Of a stretch of 64,000 nucleotides of DNA, positions 16,585-25,707 are shown piece after piece. Each line of letters starts with the position of its first letter. The first letter of the stretch is position 1. The position numbers and the translations under genes are program-made. Source of the DNA: Protaetiibacter intestinalis (GTDB lineage Bacteria; Actinomycetota; Actinomycetes; Actinomycetales; Microbacteriaceae); NCBI RefSeq assembly GCF_003627075.1, contig NZ_CP032630.1, positions 682,001 through 746,000 on the forward strand. Direction: 5' to 3'. The notes beneath the pieces are model-generated. The model saw nothing but the letters and a program-made list of their open reading frames with translations. It was not told the DNA's origin and ran no database searches.

Positions 16585-17277
16585 TCAGACCTGCAGGTAG
16601 ATGTGCGAGGCGACCTCGGTCGGCAGCTCGAGGCCGTCGCCGAAGCCCTCCACCTGCACGAGCACGTAGCTGCCCGCCGCCGACACGGTGGCCGTCGCAC
16701 CCGGCACGACGCCCGCCTCGAGCAGCTGCGCGAGCAGCTCCGGCTCGAACTGCACGGGCTCGCCGAGCCGGCGGATGACGCCGCTCGACTCGCCGGGGGT
16801 CGCCGCGACGCGCGTCACGAGGTTCTCCACCCCGTCGAGGAAGCGGCCGGCGGGCTCGTCGCCGAGCTCGTCGAGCCCCGGGATCGGGTTGCCGTACGGC
16901 GACTCGGTCGGGTGGTCGAGCAACTCGAGCAGCCGACGCTCCACCTGCTCGCTCATCACGTGCTCCCAGCGGCATGCCTCGTCGTGCACGTAGGCCCAGT
17001 CGAGCCCGATGACATCCGACAGCAGCCGCTCCGCGAGGCGGTGCTTGCGCATGACGTGCATCGCCCGGCTGCGCCCCTCGACCGTGAGCGCGAGGTGACG
17101 GTCGCCCTCGACCACCACGAGGCCGTCGCGCTCCATGCGGCCGATCGTCTGCGAAACGGTAGGACCCGAGTGCCCGAGGCGCTCGGAGATGCGCGCGCGC
17201 AGCGGCACGATCCCCTCCTCCTCGAGGTCGAGGATGGTCCGAAGGTACATCTCCGTCGTGTCGACGAGATCGGTCAT
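16585..17277 (-). CDS. ideR: Iron-dependent transcriptional repressor IdeR/DtxR
   Basis: Fe(II)-responsive regulator of 230 residues. The DtxR winged helix is clear (LVDTTEMYLRTILDLEEEG, SGPTVSQTIGRMERDGL), followed by the dimer/metal domain MRKHRLAERLL and EACRWEHVMSE. The Cys in that last motif is the DtxR/IdeR iron-site residue and argues against MntR. The C-terminus is a FeoA/SH3-like domain. ATG at 17277 follows GGGAGG at seven-base spacing. The iron box at 50059-50077 in this window is a likely target. Divergent from serC. Confidence 0.95.
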   Translation of the reverse strand: MTDLVDTTEMYLRTILDLEEEGIVPLRARISERLGHSGPTVSQTIGRMERDGLVVVEGDRHLALTVEGRSRAMHVMRKHRLAERLLSDVIGLDWAYVHDEACRWEHVMSEQVERRLLELLDHPTESPYGNPIPGLDELGDEPAGRFLDGVENLVTRVAATPGESSGVIRRLGEPVQFEPELLAQLLEAGVVPGATATVSAAGSYVLVQVEGFGDGLELPTEVASHIYLQV

Positions 17278-17322
17278 CGTGGCCTCCCAGCACGTCGTCA
17301 CCAGCCTACCCGGCACAAATAG

Positions 17323-18441
<1,119 letters not shown>

Positions 18442-18450
18442 GCTGACCGC

Positions 18451-18693
18451 ATGCGGATCTGGCTGAGCGAGAGCGAACGCCGGCCCGACCCGGAACCGGT
18501 CGTCACCGACGACCGCACGGCCGTCGTCGTCGGGCTCGTGCTGTGGGTGCTCGCGCTCGGCGGGCTACTCCTCTTCGTCGGAGCGCTCGTCGACTCCGGC
18601 CGCGTCTGGTGGCTGTGGACCTGCCTCGTCGGCATCGGCCTCGGCCTCGTCGTCCTCGTCTACATCCACCTGCGCCGGCGCCCCCGCGACTGA
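18451..18693 (+). CDS. DUF2530 family membrane protein
   Basis: An 80-residue protein with two hydrophobic helices (VVVGLVLWVLALGGLLLF and WTCLVGIGLGLVVLVYI) and an Arg-rich end. The composition and position beside DUF3027 match the actinobacterial DUF2530 family of unknown function. TAGGCT-N6-ATG marks a leaderless start, and the -10 overlaps the serC stop. The last 129 bp overlap the 3' end of the DUF3027 gene on the other strand, an unusually deep tail-to-tail overlap. Confidence 0.8.
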   Translation: MRIWLSESERRPDPEPVVTDDRTAVVVGLVLWVLALGGLLLFVGALVDSGRVWWLWTCLVGIGLGLVVLVYIHLRRRPRD

Positions 18694-19200
18694 GTCGTCG
18701 ACCGGCACGGCGGATGCGTCGTGCTCGTCGTGCTCGAAGTCGATGCCGTCGTCGGGGTCGTCGCCGAAGTCGTCGTGGAACTCCGCGTCGTCGGACTCGT
18801 CGTCGTCGAGTTCGTCGTCGTCGAGCTCATCCTCGTCGTCGTCCTCGTCGGACTCGTCGAGCTCCTCCCCCGCCTCCGCGGCGGCCGCGGCCTGCGCCGC
18901 GCGGTACTCCTCGAGGCGCTCGGACCACGGCACCCAGTCGGGCGCGAGCAGCGCGCCGTCGCCCGGCAGCAGCTCGGCCTCGAGCACCGTCGGCGCCTCG
19001 TCCGGCAGCTCGACGACGCTCACCGTCCAGTGCCAGCCCGGGTAGCCGGACATCGTGGCCGCGAACTCGACCGTCGTCACGCCCTCGCCCTCGTCGGTCT
19101 GCGAGACGAGTTCGCCGACGGTCGACGCGGGGGTGATCTCGGCGAGCGCCTCCCGGGCGATCCGCGCGCGCTCCTCGGCGGACACGGGCAGCTCAGGCAT
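18565..19200 (-). CDS. DUF3027 family protein with long acidic tail
   Basis: A 211-residue protein of unknown role. The conserved part (residues 20-110) has SGYPGWHWTVSVVELPDEAPTV split by short variable parts, then LLPGDGALLAPDWVPWSERLEEYR, which define DUF3027. Residues 125-211 are almost only Asp, Glu, Ala and Pro, encoded by GAC/GAG runs that appear as a CGTCGTCG-like repeat on the plus strand. The ATG overlaps the cold-shock gene's stop by 8 bp, so they form an operon. The acidic tail is the part overlapped by the convergent DUF2530 gene. Confidence 0.85.
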   Translation of the reverse strand: MPELPVSAEERARIAREALAEITPASTVGELVSQTDEGEGVTTVEFAATMSGYPGWHWTVSVVELPDEAPTVLEAELLPGDGALLAPDWVPWSERLEEYRAAQAAAAAEAGEELDESDEDDDEDELDDDELDDDESDDAEFHDDFGDDPDDGIDFEHDEHDASAVPVDDSVAGAPAQVDVDEDDEAEADADEAGPQPPDAAGVDERSDEEE

Positions 19201-19573
19201 CCAGGTCGTCGGCGACCTTGCGCAGCACGGCGGCGATCTTCGCCCCGTGCGCGCGCTCGGGGTAGCGGCCGCGGCGCAGTCCCGCGCCGATGCCGTCGAG
19301 CAGCTTCACGAGGTCCTCGACCACGATCGCCATGTCGTCCGCCGAGCGGCGGTTGATCTTGGTGAGGCTCGGCGGGGTGTCGAGCACGCGCACCGAGAGC
19401 GCCTGGGCGCCCTTGCGTCCGTCGGCGATGCCGAACTCGAGCCGGGTGCCGGCGCGCACCACCGCGCCTGCAGGCAGGGCCGACGCGTGCAGGAAGACCT
19501 CCTGGCCGTCGTCGGAGGAGACGAAGCCGAAGCCCTTCTCCTCGTCGTAGAACTTCACCTTGCCGGTCGGCAT
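19193..19573 (-). CDS. Cold-shock domain protein with C-terminal extension
   Basis: A 126-residue protein. Residues 1-65 form a CspA-type OB fold with RNP1 KGFGFVSSDDG and RNP2 VFLHASAL, and the rest is a helical extension (INRRSADDMAIVVEDLVKLLDGIG...) absent from classical CspA. Single-stranded RNA/DNA binding is expected. The ATG at 19573 has AGAGAGG upstream. It is followed by the DUF3027 gene with an 8-bp overlap, a pairing I associate with Microbacteriaceae and related actinobacteria. Confidence 0.9.
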   Translation of the reverse strand: MPTGKVKFYDEEKGFGFVSSDDGQEVFLHASALPAGAVVRAGTRLEFGIADGRKGAQALSVRVLDTPPSLTKINRRSADDMAIVVEDLVKLLDGIGAGLRRGRYPERAHGAKIAAVLRKVADDLDA

Positions 19574-19629
19574 GCCGAACCTCTCTCGCTGATCTGATGG
19601 GGCGGGGATGCGGGGCCTATTGTGGTCTC

Positions 19630-19893
19630 GTGCCCGAGAACGCCCCCGTCCCGCTCAATCGTATCGAACGTGTGCTCACCGCCATGATCGCGACGATCAT
19701 GGGGTTGTCGATCATCGGCATCGTCGTGGTGATGATCGCGGCCGGCTCGGGCGTCGAGATGAAGGGCGGCATCTGGCCCACCCTCGTGCTCATCGGCTAC
19801 ATCGGGCTGCCGCTCGCGTTCGTCCTCATCGTCGTGTTCCTCATCGTGAGCACCACCCGCCGTCGCCGGCTCGCCCGGGACGGTGAGCGGTAG
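19630..19893 (+). CDS. Small two-helix membrane protein
   Basis: An 87-residue protein beginning VPENAPVPLNRIERVLTAM. Two strong hydrophobic helices (MGLSIIGIVVVMIAAG and LIGYIGLPLAFVLIVVFLIV) are followed by a basic tail TTRRRRLARDGER. No family is recognised. The GTG start is leaderless: TATTGT (19618-19623), six bases, GTG. The stop lies inside the next gene (11-bp overlap), so it is co-expressed with the helicase-associated protein. Confidence 0.75.
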   Translation: MPENAPVPLNRIERVLTAMIATIMGLSIIGIVVVMIAAGSGVEMKGGIWPTLVLIGYIGLPLAFVLIVVFLIVSTTRRRRLARDGER

Positions 19894-21769
19894 CAGCTCC
19901 GCCCTCGCGCTCGCGGCATGGCTGCGGGCGCTCGACGACGACGCCCTGACGGCGCTGCTGCACGCGCGGCCGGTGCGCGAGTCCGGCATCCGCGACCGCT
20001 TCGACCTCGCCGAGGCGCTGCTCGAGCCCGCCTCCATCCAGGCGGTGCTGGCGCACCTCGACCGCCCGACCCTCGCGGTGCTCGCGGCGGCGGGCGAGCT
20101 CTCCGCCGGAGGGGGCACCCCGGATGCGGCGGCGGTCGCCGCCCGGCTCGGCGTTCCGGCATCCGCGGTCGCCTCCCCCGTCGACGTGCTCGTGCGGGCG
20201 GCACTCGTCGACGACACGGACGGCGGGGTCGCGCCCTGGGGCCCCGTGACCGACGCGCTCACCGGCTGGCCGCAGCTCGGGCTCCCCTCGGTCGCCGAGC
20301 TGCTCGAGGACGACCGGCCCGCGGCGCTCGAGCCGGTCGCGGCGGCCGACCTCGCCCCCGTCGACCGGGGTGCCGCCGACCGCGCCTTCGCGGCCGTCAC
20401 CGCCGTCGGCGAGCTCGTCGACACCCTCGAGCGCGAACCGGCCCGGCGGTTGCAGCGCGGCGGCATCGCCCTGCCCGACTGGCGGCGGATGCTGTCGGCC
20501 GCCTCCGCCTCCGCCGACGACGAGCTGCACGCGCTGCTCGACCTCGCCGCGGGCGCGGACCTCGTGCAGGTCGACGCGGGCGCCTGGCGGGCCACCGACG
20601 AGGGCCTGCGCTGGCGGGGGCTGCCGCGCGTCGAACGCTGGGCGGCGCTCGCCGAGGGCTGGCTCGCCGCGGTGCCGCCCGAGCTGCGCGAGCACTTCCG
20701 CCGGCGGGCGCGCGCCCGCTGGGGCGACGGGCTGCGCGACTACCTCGCCTGGCTGTACCCGGCCGGCGACGACTGGCTGCCGGAGCGGCTGCGGGCCGCA
20801 TCCCGCTCGGCCGAGCAGCTCGGCATCGTGGGCGACGGCGTGCCGTCGACACCCGGAGCGGCGCTGCTCGGCGAGGGGGCGGATGCCGCGGCCGCGGCGG
20901 TCGCCCGGCTGTTCCCCGACGACGTGCGCCAGGTGTACATCCAGCACGACCTGTCGGTCATCGCGCCCGGCCCGCTCGCCTCCGACGTCGACCGACGCCT
21001 GCGGCAGTTCGCCGACGTCGAGTCGGTGGGGGTCGCGTCGAGCTTCCGCATCACGGCCGCCTCGGTGACGCGCGCCCTCACGACGGGCCTCACCGTCGAA
21101 CAGCTGCGCGGCGCGCTCTCCGAGGTGTCGCTCACCGGCATCCCGCAGCCGCTCGAGTACCTGCTCACCGAGACCGCCGGACGCTTCGGCAGTCTGCGGG
21201 TGGGCGCGCTCGACGGCGCCATCGGCACCGTGGAGGCGGGGGCGCACGCCTACGTGCGCGGCGACGACCCGGCGCTCGTGGGCCAGCTCGCGATCGACCA
21301 GGCGCTCACCACGATCGGGCTGCGTCGGGTCGGCGAGCACCGGGCGGTGAGCCGCTTCGACGCGGAGACGGTGTACTGGTCGCTCGTCGACGCGCGCTAC
21401 CCGGCCGTCTTCGAGGATGCCGCGGGCGTCATCCGGGCCGTCGCGCGCTCGACCCCCGTGTCGGCCGCCGCCTCGCACCCGCCCGACACGGCCGCGATCC
21501 TCGTGGCGCGGTTGCGCGACGCGGACGTCGAGCAGCCCGCCGAGGCGGGCGCCGCCTGGAACGCGCGCCAGCTCGAACTCGCCATCAAGGCGAAGCTCAC
21601 CGTGACCGTCACCGTGCGGATGCCGGACGGCACCGAGGTGCCCTACGTGCTCGAGCCGGCCGCCCTCGCGGGCGGGCGGCTTCGGGCGCGCGACCGTCGC
21701 GCCGACATCGAGCGCACCCTCCCCCTCTCGCACATCGTCGCGGTCGCCGCCGCCCCCTCCGCGGGTTGA
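19883..21769 (+). CDS. Helicase-associated domain protein (XPB/Ssl2-like, helicase motifs absent)
   Basis: A 628-residue protein of the actinobacterial helicase C-terminal-associated family that is regularly encoded next to the XPB helicase. A C-terminal segment (VYIQHDLSVIAPGPLASDVDRRLRQFADVESVG) is typical. No Walker motifs are visible, so it is not itself a helicase and may be a partner in DNA repair. The GTG at 19883 overlaps the previous gene. Its TGA stop is supplied by the first copy of an intergenic repeat (GGGTTGA). Confidence 0.85.
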   Translation: MSGSSSALALAAWLRALDDDALTALLHARPVRESGIRDRFDLAEALLEPASIQAVLAHLDRPTLAVLAAAGELSAGGGTPDAAAVAARLGVPASAVASPVDVLVRAALVDDTDGGVAPWGPVTDALTGWPQLGLPSVAELLEDDRPAALEPVAAADLAPVDRGAADRAFAAVTAVGELVDTLEREPARRLQRGGIALPDWRRMLSAASASADDELHALLDLAAGADLVQVDAGAWRATDEGLRWRGLPRVERWAALAEGWLAAVPPELREHFRRRARARWGDGLRDYLAWLYPAGDDWLPERLRAASRSAEQLGIVGDGVPSTPGAALLGEGADAAAAAVARLFPDDVRQVYIQHDLSVIAPGPLASDVDRRLRQFADVESVGVASSFRITAASVTRALTTGLTVEQLRGALSEVSLTGIPQPLEYLLTETAGRFGSLRVGALDGAIGTVEAGAHAYVRGDDPALVGQLAIDQALTTIGLRRVGEHRAVSRFDAETVYWSLVDARYPAVFEDAAGVIRAVARSTPVSAAASHPPDTAAILVARLRDADVEQPAEAGAAWNARQLELAIKAKLTVTVTVRMPDGTEVPYVLEPAALAGGRLRARDRRADIERTLPLSHIVAVAAAPSAG

Positions 21770-22060
21770 ACGCCGCGCGCAGGCGGCCCCTCCCCCTCCC
21801 GCGGGTTGAACGCCGCGCGCGGCGACCCCCTCCCGCGGGTTGAGTAGCCCGCGCAGCGATCCCCCTCCCGCTGGTTGAGTAGCCCGCGCAGCGGGCGTAT
21901 CGAAACCCATGCAGACGTGGACCAGTGGGCCCTCACCGAGCGAAGGCGCCCCATCGAGGGGCGCCTTCGCTGGTTTCGATACACCGCGCTTCGCGCGGCA
22001 CTCAACCAGCGGGAAGGGGTGACGCCCGGCGCGCGGCACCCAACCAGCGGGAGGGCCACA
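21759..22060. repeat. Cluster of GGTTGA(GTAGCCCGCGCAGCG) repeats, direct and inverted
   Basis: Four direct copies of a unit like CTCCCGC(G/T)GGTTGA with a GC-rich tail begin near 21759, 21796, 21828 and 21863. Two inverted copies end near 22013 and 22055. The fullest copy runs GGTTGAGTAGCC to CGTATCGAAACC (21873-21907), and its inverted partner runs GGTTTCGATACA to ACTCAACC (21972-22007). They flank the 33-bp terminator. The motif resembles a dispersed intergenic repeat that I associate with Micrococcales genomes. The 371-bp gap 21770-22140 contains nothing else but the XPB promoter. Confidence 0.8.
21939..21971. terminator. Perfect 14-bp hairpin terminator in the repeat cluster
   Basis: AGCGAAGGCGCCCC (21939-21952) pairs perfectly with 21958-21971 around a five-base loop. 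It is symmetric in both directions and followed by TGGTTTCG. It probably ends transcription of the helicase-associated gene and insulates the XPB promoter. Confidence 0.7.
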
Positions 22061-22140
22061 GCCCTCCCGCACGACACAGCGCGGCCGCACCTTGCCGCAC
22101 CCAGCACACCCGCCATCGGCCCGACTAGGCTTGCTCGGTT

Positions 22141-23778
22141 ATGAACGGACCGCTGATCGTGCAGAGCGACCGCACGGTGCTGCTCGAGGTGGCGCACCCG
22201 GAGGCGGAGGAGGCGCGGCACGAGCTGGCGATCTTCGCGGAGCTGGAGCGAGCCCCCGAGCACGTGCACACCTACCGCATCACACGCCTGGGCCTCTGGA
22301 ACGCGCGCGCCGCCGGTCACACCGCCGAGCAGATGCTCGCGACGCTCGAGCGCTACGCGAAGTTCCCGGTGCCGCAGACGGTCGCGGTCGACATCCAGGA
22401 GACGGTGGGCCGTTACGGCCGTCTCGTGATCGCCCGCGACGACGCGGGTGAGCTCGTCATCCGCGGTTCGGATGCCGCGGTGCTGGCCGAGATCACCCGC
22501 AACTCGAAGGTGGGCCCGTTCCTCGGCATCCGCCGCACGAGCACCGAGTGGACGCTGCAGCCGTGGGCGCGCGGCCAGGTGAAGCAGGAGCTGCTGAAGA
22601 TCGGCTGGCCCGCCGAGGACGAGGCCGGCTACACCCCCGGCACCCCGCACGACATCGACCTCGTCGAGGACGGCTGGACCCTGCGCCCCTACCAGCAGCA
22701 GGCGGTCGACAACTTCTTCCAGGGCGGTTCCGGGGTCGTGGTGCTGCCGTGCGGCGCCGGCAAGACGCTCGTCGGCGCGGGCGCGATGGCGGCCGCCGAC
22801 ACCAACACCCTCATCCTCGTCACCAACACCGTGTCGGCACGTCAGTGGCGGGCCGAGCTGCTGAAGCGCACGACCCTCACCGAGGACGAGATCGGCGAGT
22901 ACTCCGGGCAGTCGAAGGAGATCAAGCCGGTCACGATCGCGACCTACCAGATCCTCACGGCGAAGCGGAAGGGCGAGTACGCCCACCTGGCGCTCCTCGA
23001 CGCGCTCGACTGGGGGCTCATCGTCTACGACGAGGTGCACCTGCTGCCGGCGCCCGTGTTCAAGCTGACCGCCGAACTGCAGGCCCGCCGCCGCCTCGGC
23101 CTCACCGCGACGCTCGTGCGCGAGGACGGCCGCGAGTCCGACGTGTTCAGCCTCATCGGGCCGAAGCGCTTCGACGCGCCGTGGAAGGAGATCGAGGCGC
23201 AGGGCTTCATCTCCCCGGCATCCTGCTTCGAGGTGCGGATCGACCTGCCGCAGTCGGAGCGTCTGGAGTACGCCGCGAGCGCCGACGACGAGCGCTACCG
23301 CCTGGCCGCGACCGCCCCCGCGAAGCTGCAGGTCGTGAAGGATCTCGTGGCGAAGCACGCGGGCGAGCGCATCCTCGTGATCGGCCAGTACCTCGACCAG
23401 ATCGAGGAGCTCGCCGAGGCGCTGGGCGCCCCCCAGCTCACGGGCTCCACCCCGGTGCCCGAGCGTGAGCGGCTCTACCAGGAGTTCCGCGACGGCACGA
23501 CGAAGGTGCTCGTGGTGTCGAAGGTCGCCAACTTCTCGGTCGACCTGCCGGAGGCGACCGTCGCCATCCAGGTGTCGGGCTCCTTCGGCTCGCGCCAGGA
23601 GGAGGCCCAGCGCCTCGGCCGGCTGCTGCGGCCCAAGGAGTCGGGCCTGCCCGCGAACTTCTACACGCTCGTGGCGCGCGACACCGTCGACCAGGACTTC
23701 GCCCAGAACCGGCAGCGCTTCCTCGCCGAGCAGGGCTACAGCTACACGATCCTCGACGCGCACGAGCTGGCCGCGTAG
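22141..23778 (+). CDS. DNA repair helicase XPB
   Basis: SF2 3'-5' DNA helicase of 545 residues, similar to the archaeal/eukaryotic XPB form found in actinobacteria. Visible motifs are: RPYQQQAVDNF (motif Q-like), Walker A LPCGAGKT (residues 202-209), DEVH box (297-300), GLTATLVREDG, and the late QRLGRLLRPK motif VI. It probably acts in nucleotide excision or other DNA repair with the neighbouring helicase-associated protein. A TAGGCT box at 22126-22131 lies nine bases before the ATG, so the transcript has almost no leader. Confidence 0.95.
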   Translation: MNGPLIVQSDRTVLLEVAHPEAEEARHELAIFAELERAPEHVHTYRITRLGLWNARAAGHTAEQMLATLERYAKFPVPQTVAVDIQETVGRYGRLVIARDDAGELVIRGSDAAVLAEITRNSKVGPFLGIRRTSTEWTLQPWARGQVKQELLKIGWPAEDEAGYTPGTPHDIDLVEDGWTLRPYQQQAVDNFFQGGSGVVVLPCGAGKTLVGAGAMAAADTNTLILVTNTVSARQWRAELLKRTTLTEDEIGEYSGQSKEIKPVTIATYQILTAKRKGEYAHLALLDALDWGLIVYDEVHLLPAPVFKLTAELQARRRLGLTATLVREDGRESDVFSLIGPKRFDAPWKEIEAQGFISPASCFEVRIDLPQSERLEYAASADDERYRLAATAPAKLQVVKDLVAKHAGERILVIGQYLDQIEELAEALGAPQLTGSTPVPERERLYQEFRDGTTKVLVVSKVANFSVDLPEATVAIQVSGSFGSRQEEAQRLGRLLRPKESGLPANFYTLVARDTVDQDFAQNRQRFLAEQGYSYTILDAHELAA

Positions 23779-23853
23779 CGACCTCGGGCCGCGGCCGCCG
23801 ATTCGGGGGTCAACCGGATGACGCGCGCCGGGCGGATTCCCTAGGGTCGAGGC

Positions 23854-23871
23854 ATGAGGTCCACTCGATGA
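23854..23871 (+). CDS. Five-codon leaderless ORF coupled to the ABC ATPase
   Basis: ATG AGG TCC ACT CGA TGA begins exactly six bases after TAGGGT (23842-23847), the spacing of leaderless genes in this window. Its stop overlaps the ATG of the ATPase at 23868. The ATPase lacks a good ribosome site, so ribosomes may load on this mini-ORF and re-initiate. Translation is inferred. Confidence 0.45.
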   Translation: MRSTR

Positions 23872-24782
23872 TCCAAGCCACCCACCTGACCAAGCGCTAC
23901 GGCGCCAAGACCGCCGTCGACGACGTCACCTTCACCGTGAGGCCCGGCCTCGTCACCGGCTTCCTCGGCCCGAACGGCGCCGGCAAGTCCACCACGATGC
24001 GCATGATCGTGGGGCTCGACCGTCCCACCGAGGGCAGTGTCACCGTCGACGGCGTCCGCTACGCGGAGCTGAAGGCGCCCCTGCGCGAGGTCGGGGTGCT
24101 GCTCGACGCGAAGGCCGTGCACCCCGGGCGCAGCGCCCGCGGGCACCTGCGCGCCCTCGCCGCGACGCACAGCATCCCGAACCGCCGCGTCGACGAGGTG
24201 ATCGGCCTGACCGGTCTGGATGCCGTCGCCGGCAAGCGCGTGAAGGGTTTCTCGCTCGGCATGGGTCAGCGGCTCGGCATCGCCGCGGCGCTGCTCGGCG
24301 ACCCGGCCACGCTCATCCTCGACGAGCCGGTCAACGGCCTCGACCCGGAGGGCGTGATCTGGGTGCGCAAGCTGGCCCGGCATCTGGCCGCCGAGGGCCG
24401 GACGGTGTTCCTCTCCTCGCACCTGATGAGCGAGATGGCGCAGACCGCCGACCACATCATCGTGCTCGGCCGGGGCCGCGTCATCGCGGATGCCCCGGTT
24501 GCCGAGATCGTCGCGGGGGCGCGGGGCGAGGGTGCGGTGCGCGTGCGCACCCCGCACGCCGAGCGACTGACCCCCGCCGTCACGGCGGAGGGCGCGAGCG
24601 TCACCCCGGACGGCGACGCGCTGGTCGTCACCGGCCTGCGCTCGGAGCGCATCGGCGAGCTCGCCGCGCACGCGGGCGTCGTGCTGTACGAGCTGACCCC
24701 GGTCGCCGGGTCGCTCGAGGACGCCTACCTCGCCCTCACCCAGGACGAGGTCGAGTACCACGCGGGAGGTGAGGCGGCGTGA
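23868..24782 (+). CDS. ABC transporter ATP-binding protein
   Basis: ATPase of a two-component export-type ABC system, 304 residues. Walker A GPNGAGKS (near residue 34), the signature FSLGMGQRLGIA (variant of LSGGQ), Walker B LILDEPVNGLDPEG and the H-loop SSHLMSE are present. The LGMGQR form with a C-terminal YLALT segment is common in antibiotic/bacitracin-type exporters. The partner permease starts within its stop codon (GTGA). Translation may depend on the mini-ORF at 23854. The substrate is unknown. Confidence 0.92.
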   Translation: MIQATHLTKRYGAKTAVDDVTFTVRPGLVTGFLGPNGAGKSTTMRMIVGLDRPTEGSVTVDGVRYAELKAPLREVGVLLDAKAVHPGRSARGHLRALAATHSIPNRRVDEVIGLTGLDAVAGKRVKGFSLGMGQRLGIAAALLGDPATLILDEPVNGLDPEGVIWVRKLARHLAAEGRTVFLSSHLMSEMAQTADHIIVLGRGRVIADAPVAEIVAGARGEGAVRVRTPHAERLTPAVTAEGASVTPDGDALVVTGLRSERIGELAAHAGVVLYELTPVAGSLEDAYLALTQDEVEYHAGGEAA

Positions 24783-25651
24783 CCGCGCAGACCGCTCCGG
24801 CCACCGCAGGCCCGGCATCCGGACTCGCCGACGCGCGACTCTCGGGCGTCGGCATCATCCGCTCCGAGTGGGTGAAGCTCGTGACCCTGCGCTCCACCTG
24901 GTGGTGCCTCGGCGTCATCGTGGCGCTCACCGCCGGCATCCCGCTGCTGATCGCCGGCGCGCTCACCGCGGCGAGCAACCCCGGCGCGAACCCGGATGCC
25001 GACTCCGGCTACTACAACTGGATGATGGCGACGACGCTGCCCATCGGGTTCAGCGTGCTCGCCGCGGCCGTGCTCGGCTGCCTCGTCATCACGGGGGAGT
25101 ACGGCACCGGCATGATCCGCTCCACGATGACCGCGGCCCCGAAGCGCGTCTCGGCGTTGCTCGCGAAGGCGCTCGTGATCGGGGCGACGATCTTCGTCGT
25201 CGTGCTCGTCTCGCTCGCGATCGGCGCCGTCCTCAGCGGCCTCGTGTTCTCGGGCGCCGGCTTCGTGGTCGACCCGGCGGACGGCAGGGTCTGGCTGACG
25301 ATCCTGGCCGCGGCCGGCTACCCGGCGCTCATCGCCGTGTTCTCGGTCGGCGTCGGGGCGGTGCTGCGCAACTCGGCCGGCGCGATCGCCTCCGTGCTCG
25401 GACTGCTGCTCGTGGTGCCCACGATCCTGCAGCTGGTGGGCGGGCTGCTCCGCGCCGAGTGGGCGTTCAACGTGGGTGCGTTCCTGCCGTCCAGCCTCGG
25501 CGCGACCATGTACACGCCGGTGCTCGACGGGATGACGAACACCCTCGCCACGGTGAGCCTCGAGCCCTGGTCGGCCGCGCTCGCGATGGCGGGCTGGGCG
25601 GTCGCGGCTCTCCTCGGCGGGACGCTGCTCATCACGCGACGCGACGTGTGA
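24779..25651 (+). CDS. ABC transporter permease
   Basis: A 290-residue membrane subunit of the exporter above. After a 30-residue cytoplasmic N-terminus come about six helices (first LGVIVALTAGIPLLIAGAL), with the ABC-2 family segment ITGEYGTGMIRSTMTAAPKR between helices two and three. The end is LLITRRDV. GTG at 24779 overlaps the ATPase stop. A strong hairpin terminator follows at 25655. The adjacent TetR gene may control it, but TetR has its own promoter. Confidence 0.9.
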   Translation: MTAQTAPATAGPASGLADARLSGVGIIRSEWVKLVTLRSTWWCLGVIVALTAGIPLLIAGALTAASNPGANPDADSGYYNWMMATTLPIGFSVLAAAVLGCLVITGEYGTGMIRSTMTAAPKRVSALLAKALVIGATIFVVVLVSLAIGAVLSGLVFSGAGFVVDPADGRVWLTILAAAGYPALIAVFSVGVGAVLRNSAGAIASVLGLLLVVPTILQLVGGLLRAEWAFNVGAFLPSSLGATMYTPVLDGMTNTLATVSLEPWSAALAMAGWAVAALLGGTLLITRRDV

Positions 25652-25654
25652 ACG

Positions 25655-25693
25655 CGGTGCGGGCGGCGGCTCGTCCGGCCGCCGCCCGCACCG
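25655..25693 (+). terminator. Terminator after the ABC permease
   Basis: CGGTGCGGGCGGCGGC (25655-25670) pairs perfectly with 25678-25693 around a seven-base loop, a 16-bp GC stem just after the permease stop. The -10 box of the TetR gene (TAGGGT, 25694-25699) begins at the very next base. There is no U-tract. Confidence 0.7.
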
Positions 25694-25707
25694 TAGGGTT
25701 GACCGGG

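Noticed and set aside
18716..18870. Simple CGTCGTCG tandem repeat locus
   Set aside because: It is the codon run of the acidic Asp/Glu tail of the DUF3027 protein.
21759..22060. CRISPR array
   Set aside because: Repeat units are partial, occur in both orientations and lack uniform unique spacers; no cas genes are present.
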